Origin: an uncultured Clostridia bacterium
Lineage (GTDB): Bacteria; Bacillota_A; Clostridia; Christensenellales; CAG-138
DNA: 17,561 nt
Assembly (NCBI GenBank): GCA_947302865.1
Contig: CAMYWS010000008.1
Location: forward strand, 1-17,561
Direction of reading: 5' to 3'
Numbering within the stretch: position 1 is the stretch's first letter; each line of letters starts with the position of its first letter. Positions 13,370 to 17,561 of the stretch are shown in pieces. A program made the translations under genes and the position numbers. The notes beneath the pieces were generated by a model that saw only the letters and a program-made list of their open reading frames with translations, ran no database searches and was not told the origin of the DNA.

Positions 13370-16300
13370 ATGGCGAAAAGAAACAGACTGCTCTCCCTGC
13401 TCGTGGCGGCTTTGATGCTGCTTTCGACCGTGTTTGCCGGCGTCGCGCCCGCGTTCGCGGACGATGGTGACGAACCGACCGATCCCGTTATCGTGACGGA
13501 TCAGAAGAATGACGGCGGGGAGGATTCCGAACCGGCAGCGGACGAACCGGTAGAGGAGATCGATCCGGATCTCGACACCGACTTTGACGGCGTCCCGGAC
13601 ATTGATGAGATCACTGTGTTCGGCTCCGACCCGGAGAATTCCGACACCGACGGCGACGGTCTTTCCGATTACGATGAGCTGTACGTGTATTATACCGCGG
13701 CGGGCGATCCGGACAGCGACGTCGACGGGCTCTCCGACTATGATGAGATCTTCGTGTACGGCACCGATCCCTTGAAGGGCGACACCGATTCGGACGGCGT
13801 TTCGGACGGCGACGAGCTGTATTACGGCATCGATCCGCTGGATCAGGACGGTGACGGCGACGGTATCCCGGACGGCGACGAATATCTGCTCGGCACGGAT
13901 CCGCAGTCGTATGACGATCTTTCCGGCGTGTACCAATGGCTCGACGGCGACCTTATTGAGAGCGAGCTTCAAAACGGCAACGCGGCGGTCCCCGCGATCG
14001 AGGGCTTCGCGCCGTTCGTGCTGTTCCGCGAAGCGGTCGTGATGCATTACGGCGTGGAATCGTTCCTCAAAAATCCTGCTTTGATCGGAAAGCCGGTCGA
14101 GATCCGTATGCCGGAGGGCGGCGATCTCATGCTGACGTTCGCGGTTGACAGCGACGCAAAGGAGATCGCGATCTTCCGCATGAACGAGAACGGTACGGTC
14201 CGTCTCGATGCGGATCGGAACGGCAGCGCATACACTGTTGCGCTGACCGAAAACGGCGTGTATTACGCCGCGGACATGCACAAACTCAACGTGCTCCTGG
14301 GCTTTGAGGGTGCGGGCGTACAGAACGTTCCGGCAAACTCGTATCTTCTGGAAGACTTCCGTTACGTTACGCTGAACGCGCCTCTTTCGGCGGGCAGCGG
14401 CGTCGATACCGACGGCGACGGAATCCCGGACAGCGAGGAGATCGGCAACCGGTACGAGATCGACCTCGGTAACGGGTATACGGCAAATGTTTACGGTTAC
14501 GTGTCCGACCCGACGCTTGTTGACTCCGATTTCGACGGCATGCGGGACGGTCTTGACGAGCTGCCCAGAAGCAACAGCTTCTCCGGACAGTACAAGAGCG
14601 GCGACACATTCACGATCAACCTTTCGTATACCATGAACTATCAGAACTTCTTCGGTAACAACAAGGTATACAACGCGGAGATCGCGAGCTTCTCTGTATT
14701 GGCGGCGCAGCTGTGCTATGAAAACGAGGACAACGAAGTAACGTATACGCCGAACGAGACGCTCTATGACAGCGACGGCAGCACGATCACGACTGTGCGG
14801 CGCGTGGATTCGCTGATGCGCGCGCACGGCATGGAGAATGTGATCGACTATCAGCTGGAAAACGGCTATTTTCACAGCGACATCAGCCTCGGCGCGTATG
14901 CCGATGACAATATCACCGAGGTCTTCTTCGGACATCACAAGGAGACGATCGACGGTGAGGACTATGAGATCATCTCGGTCTTTGTGCGCGGCACGAACGG
15001 CACCGAAAAGGAATGGTGTTCGAACTTCGACGTCGGCGATTTGCACCGTTATCTGGACGAATTCGACTGCGTTGAGGGAAAACAGCCCCGTCAGCTGAAC
15101 GCGGACTGGAACCGCAAGTCGAACCACCGCGGCTTCGATATCTGCGCAACGCGCATCTATCGCGCGCTCGCGGCATATATGAATACGTTCGTCGATTCCG
15201 ACGCGACGCCTGTCTTCTGGCTGACCGGCCATTCCCGCGGCGCGGCGATCTCGAACATCATCAGCGCATCCTGCGTCGATGAGGGACATAAGGTCTTTGC
15301 CTACACTTACGCTTCCCCGAACACCACGGCGAACACAGAGGCGTCGGCGGAGAAGTACGACTGCATCTTCAACCTCGTCAACGGCGACGACTTCGTTCCG
15401 ATGCTGCCGATGCCCGAATGGGGATTCACCCGTTACGGCAGAACGGCGAAAAAGTATGCGTGTCTCGCAACCAATTCCGAGCGCAGCACGCTGCTGGGCA
15501 ACACGAGCTACAGCTACGCGTCCGACAGCAGTCTCGCCGAACTTGTAGGCAAGTTTGCCAATATGACGAAGAACAACAGCGGCGTGATCGAAGGGTGGCG
15601 CGATGTGTATGCGTATCATTGCTACGGCTCAAGCGGCATCGACCACGTTGAGGTGCATCTGCATGCAGGGGAGACCATCGGCGAATTCCGCTCCGGTTCC
15701 AGAAAGGACTATGGTACGGACAGCAACTGGAACGGCTACAACGAGCACACCAAGAAGTACAGCTACTGCGTCAAGGACAAGGACGGCGGCTTCTTAGGTC
15801 TCGGCAACAAGTGGTCCTGCTGCCAGACGCCGGCGTATGCGATGCAGCTGCTTGCGATCACGATGGGCAACCTCGGACTTTCCGCGGGCTGGAGCTTTTT
15901 GACCTCGTACGATCTCGCGGACCGCTTCGACTTCGGCAAGATGAGTCTGATCACAAATTATGCGACGAAGATCATTGACCCGCACTACATGGAGAACTAC
16001 TACCTGATCCAGTATCTCCTGCAGCGGGACAACGATCCGGAAACAGCGTTCAGCACGATCAATTCGCTCTACACGAATTCCGACCATCGCCCGGTGCACG
16101 AGCACACCTATGAGATCGTGGAGATGAGAAAAGCGCCTACCTGCACCGAACCCGGCGTTGCGCATGTGGTCTGCCATTGCAGCGAAATCAATTCCGCGTG
16201 GTATGACGACGAGATCAAAAACGCGCTGATCCCGGCGACCGGTCATGCCTGGGGCGAACCGACCTGGAACTGGACCGGAAGCGACGCGGACGGCTACACC

Positions 16301-17561
16301 GCCGCGACCGCGACCTTCACCTGCGAAAACAATAACGAACACGTCGAGACCCGCAGCACGACGGATATCATCCGCACCGAAAACGGCGACACGGCGGTTT
16401 ATACCGCAACGGTCGAATTCGAGGGCGAAACCTATACCGACGTCAGGACCGTCGAGATCGGCTACTACCTGATCGGCTCCATGACGAACTGGGAGGTCGA
16501 TGAAACCTATCGCTTCACCGCAAACGCCGCGGCGGAGGGCGAATATCTGCTGAACACGAACCTCTCGGTCGGCGACGAGATCAAGGTGGTCCGTGCGGAA
16601 GGCACGACGAAGCTCATCTGGTATCCGGACTACGGCGGAAACTATGCTGTCGACTATGCACATTCCGGCAGCGTGAACGTCTACTTCCGTCCGGCAGGCA
16701 ATTACTGGAACGACTTCTTCACGGGCGGTTTCTTCTATATCTCCCGTCTGCATACCGCGGAGGTGGTCACGGACGGCAACGGCACGGCGACGATCGATCC
16801 GGCGGCGCCTGACGTAACCGCAACGGTCACGCTGACGACAATGCCGAACGACGGCTATCATTATGCCTATACCGAGATTTATCAGCGTATCGGCGCGGGC
16901 GAGAACGATCTTGTGCAGATCGAGCTCGGCGCGCTTGACTGGAACGACACGAATAAAACCTTCACGATGCCCGGCTGCGACATCGTGATCAAGGTTTACT
17001 TCACGCTGAATACATACACCGTGACCTGGCGCAACGACGACGGCACTACGCTTGAAACGGATGAGAATGTACCGCACGGTTCAATGCCTTCCTATGACGG
17101 CGAAACCCCGACGAAGAAAGCGACGGCGGATTATACCTATATATTCGCGGGCTGGATGCCGGAGATTGCGGAAGTCACCGGCGACGCGACCTATACGGCG
17201 ACGTTCGATGCGATCGCGTTCGAGCCGGCGTTCATGACACAGTCGCTGGTGCTCGAAGGTCAGATCGGCGTGAACTTCTTCGTGCGTCTGCCGCAGGTAG
17301 AAGGTTACGAGTATGAAGGCGTCGACTTCGCGATCGACAACGCGGGCGGCGGAACTGCATCCGTACCGTTCAGTCCGGATATGCCGACGAACAGTAAGGG
17401 CTACTATCAGTTCACCTACTACGTGCGGTCGATCGAGATGGCGGACACCATCACCGCAACGCTCCGGTACAGACAGAACGGCGAAGACAAGACGCTCGAA
17501 AAGACGTACTCCGTGAAGCAGTACTTCGAGACGTACGATGACTATAAGAATCTGTTCACGC
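13370..17561 (+). CDS. Secreted multidomain TSP3-repeat / class-3-lipase-like surface protein, 5' part
   Basis: The frame is open for 1397 codons from ATG 13370 to the window end with no stop; the C-terminus is outside. Residues 1-30 are a Sec signal peptide ([20 protein letters not shown]...AFA|DD). An acidic linker follows, then DxDxDG calcium-type TSP3 repeats at 69-178 and again at 346-398, with a beta domain between. About 434-895 resembles a class 3 lipase (or DUF2974) alpha/beta hydrolase: FVRGTNGT (540-542 RGT, oxyanion region), GHSRG with nucleophile Ser622, NGDDFVP with likely Asp674, and DPHYMENYY with likely His872. About 908-985 is a Cys-containing 'APTCTEPG...C.C...IPATGHAW' repeat; 1032-1125 a [10 protein letters not shown] starch-binding/SusE-like sandwich; 1216-1280 an InlB/Listeria-Bacteroides repeat ([19 protein letters not shown]); 1281 onward an unnamed domain ([14 protein letters not shown]). 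It is probably a cell-surface esterase/lipase or adhesin; the substrate is unknown. It has its own promoter. Confidence 0.87.
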   Translation, partial: MAKRNRLLSLLVAALMLLSTVFAGVAPAFADDGDEPTDPVIVTDQKNDGGEDSEPAADEPVEEIDPDLDTDFDGVPDIDEITVFGSDPENSDTDGDGLSDYDELYVYYTAAGDPDSDVDGLSDYDEIFVYGTDPLKGDTDSDGVSDGDELYYGIDPLDQDGDGDGIPDGDEYLLGTDPQSYDDLSGVYQWLDGDLIESELQNGNAAVPAIEGFAPFVLFREAVVMHYGVESFLKNPALIGKPVEIRMPEGGDLMLTFAVDSDAKEIAIFRMNENGTVRLDADRNGSAYTVALTENGVYYAADMHKLNVLLGFEGAGVQNVPANSYLLEDFRYVTLNAPLSAGSGVDTDGDGIPDSEEIGNRYEIDLGNGYTANVYGYVSDPTLVDSDFDGMRDGLDELPRSNSFSGQYKSGDTFTINLSYTMNYQNFFGNNKVYNAEIASFSVLAAQLCYENEDNEVTYTPNETLYDSDGSTITTVRRVDSLMRAHGMENVIDYQLENGYFHSDISLGAYADDNITEVFFGHHKETIDGEDYEIISVFVRGTNGTEKEWCSNFDVGDLHRYLDEFDCVEGKQPRQLNADWNRKSNHRGFDICATRIYRALAAYMNTFVDSDATPVFWLTGHSRGAAISNIISASCVDEGHKVFAYTYASPNTTANTEASAEKYDCIFNLVNGDDFVPMLPMPEWGFTRYGRTAKKYACLATNSERSTLLGNTSYSYASDSSLAELVGKFANMTKNNSGVIEGWRDVYAYHCYGSSGIDHVEVHLHAGETIGEFRSGSRKDYGTDSNWNGYNEHTKKYSYCVKDKDGGFLGLGNKWSCCQTPAYAMQLLAITMGNLGLSAGWSFLTSYDLADRFDFGKMSLITNYATKIIDPHYMENYYLIQYLLQRDNDPETAFSTINSLYTNSDHRPVHEHTYEIVEMRKAPTCTEPGVAHVVCHCSEINSAWYDDEIKNALIPATGHAWGEPTWNWTGSDADGYTAATATFTCENNNEHVETRSTTDIIRTENGDTAVYTATVEFEGETYTDVRTVEIGYYLIGSMTNWEVDETYRFTANAAAEGEYLLNTNLSVGDEIKVVRAEGTTKLIWYPDYGGNYAVDYAHSGSVNVYFRPAGNYWNDFFTGGFFYISRLHTAEVVTDGNGTATIDPAAPDVTATVTLTTMPNDGYHYAYTEIYQRIGAGENDLVQIELGALDWNDTNKTFTMPGCDIVIKVYFTLNTYTVTWRNDDGTTLETDENVPHGSMPSYDGETPTKKATADYTYIFAGWMPEIAEVTGDATYTATFDAIAFEPAFMTQSLVLEGQIGVNFFVRLPQVEGYEYEGVDFAIDNAGGGTASVPFSPDMPTNSKGYYQFTYYVRSIEMADTITATLRYRQNGEDKTLEKTYSVKQYFETYDDYKNLFT
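13574..13903 (+). repeat. TSP3-type DxDxDG repeat block in the surface protein
   Basis: Five successive calcium-loop motifs are encoded: [48 protein letters not shown] and [12 protein letters not shown], most followed by a G-[ST]-DP-type turn. Two further copies lie at 14405 ([12 protein letters not shown]) and 14522 ([13 protein letters not shown]). Such repeats fold around calcium and usually act as rigid spacers in secreted proteins. Confidence 0.88.

Noticed and set aside
13574..13903. Short-period repeat block considered as a possible satellite or CRISPR-like array
   Set aside because: The repeats are in-frame codons for calcium-type DxDxDG loops with irregular spacing and no conserved nucleotide repeat unit.
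13172..15619. Minus-strand open frame of 815 codons
   Set aside because: It is the antisense of the surface lipase-like gene. The plus strand has the promoter, ribosome binding site, signal peptide and catalytic motifs; the minus frame reads as low-complexity Arg/Val/Ile/His-rich sequence.

Overview
The window looks like chromosomal DNA of a Gram-positive gut-type Firmicute, most likely an uncultured member of the Clostridia (Oscillospirales-like). This is inferred from AGGAGG-type ribosome binding sites, sigma-A-like promoters, lipoprotein signal peptides with a free N-terminal cysteine site, an LplA/YtcQ-type sugar-binding protein with a YesL partner, GC-rich codons, and a large TSP3/InlB-repeat surface protein of a kind common in this group. 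No phage, transposon, CRISPR array, tRNA or rRNA was seen.

Bases 1-11839 form one plus-strand gene string that reads as a fructan or fructo-oligosaccharide utilisation operon. In order it holds the 3' part of an ABC-transporter sugar-binding protein (1-900), a 602-residue lipoprotein of Ig-like and carbohydrate-binding-like modules (918-2726), a 1447-residue lipoprotein of about nine tandem modules (2801-7144), a lipoprotein GH32-like hydrolase (7201-8739), a YesL/DUF624 membrane protein (8753-9394), a cytoplasmic GH32 beta-fructosidase (9394-10896) and a PfkB-type fructokinase (10883-11839). A strong hairpin terminator (11889-11918) closes it. The inferred flow is: capture of fructan at the surface by the modular lipoproteins, trimming by the anchored GH32, delivery by the binding protein to permeases that should lie upstream of the window, then hydrolysis to fructose and phosphorylation inside the cell. 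Two long-stem hairpins (2741-2767, 7160-7185) flank the giant lipoprotein gene and may set differential mRNA levels.

Bases 11840-12325 carry no convincing gene beyond two convergent terminators. A minus-strand GNAT-type acetyltransferase follows (12326-13144). The divergent gap 13145-13369 contains a near-consensus plus-strand promoter whose -35 box overlaps that of a possible minus-strand promoter.

From 13370 to the window end an uninterrupted reading frame encodes the first 1397 residues of a secreted multidomain protein: signal peptide, two blocks of DxDxDG calcium-type (TSP3) repeats, a class-3-lipase-like domain with GHSRG, a Cys-containing repeat, a starch-binding-like beta domain, an InlB-type repeat and a C-terminal domain that continues off the edge.

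The most interesting item is the pair of unrecognised modular lipoproteins inside the fructan operon: a possible Gram-positive surface glycan-capture device, with three gap-free 121-residue repeats each carrying a CTAC cysteine pair.
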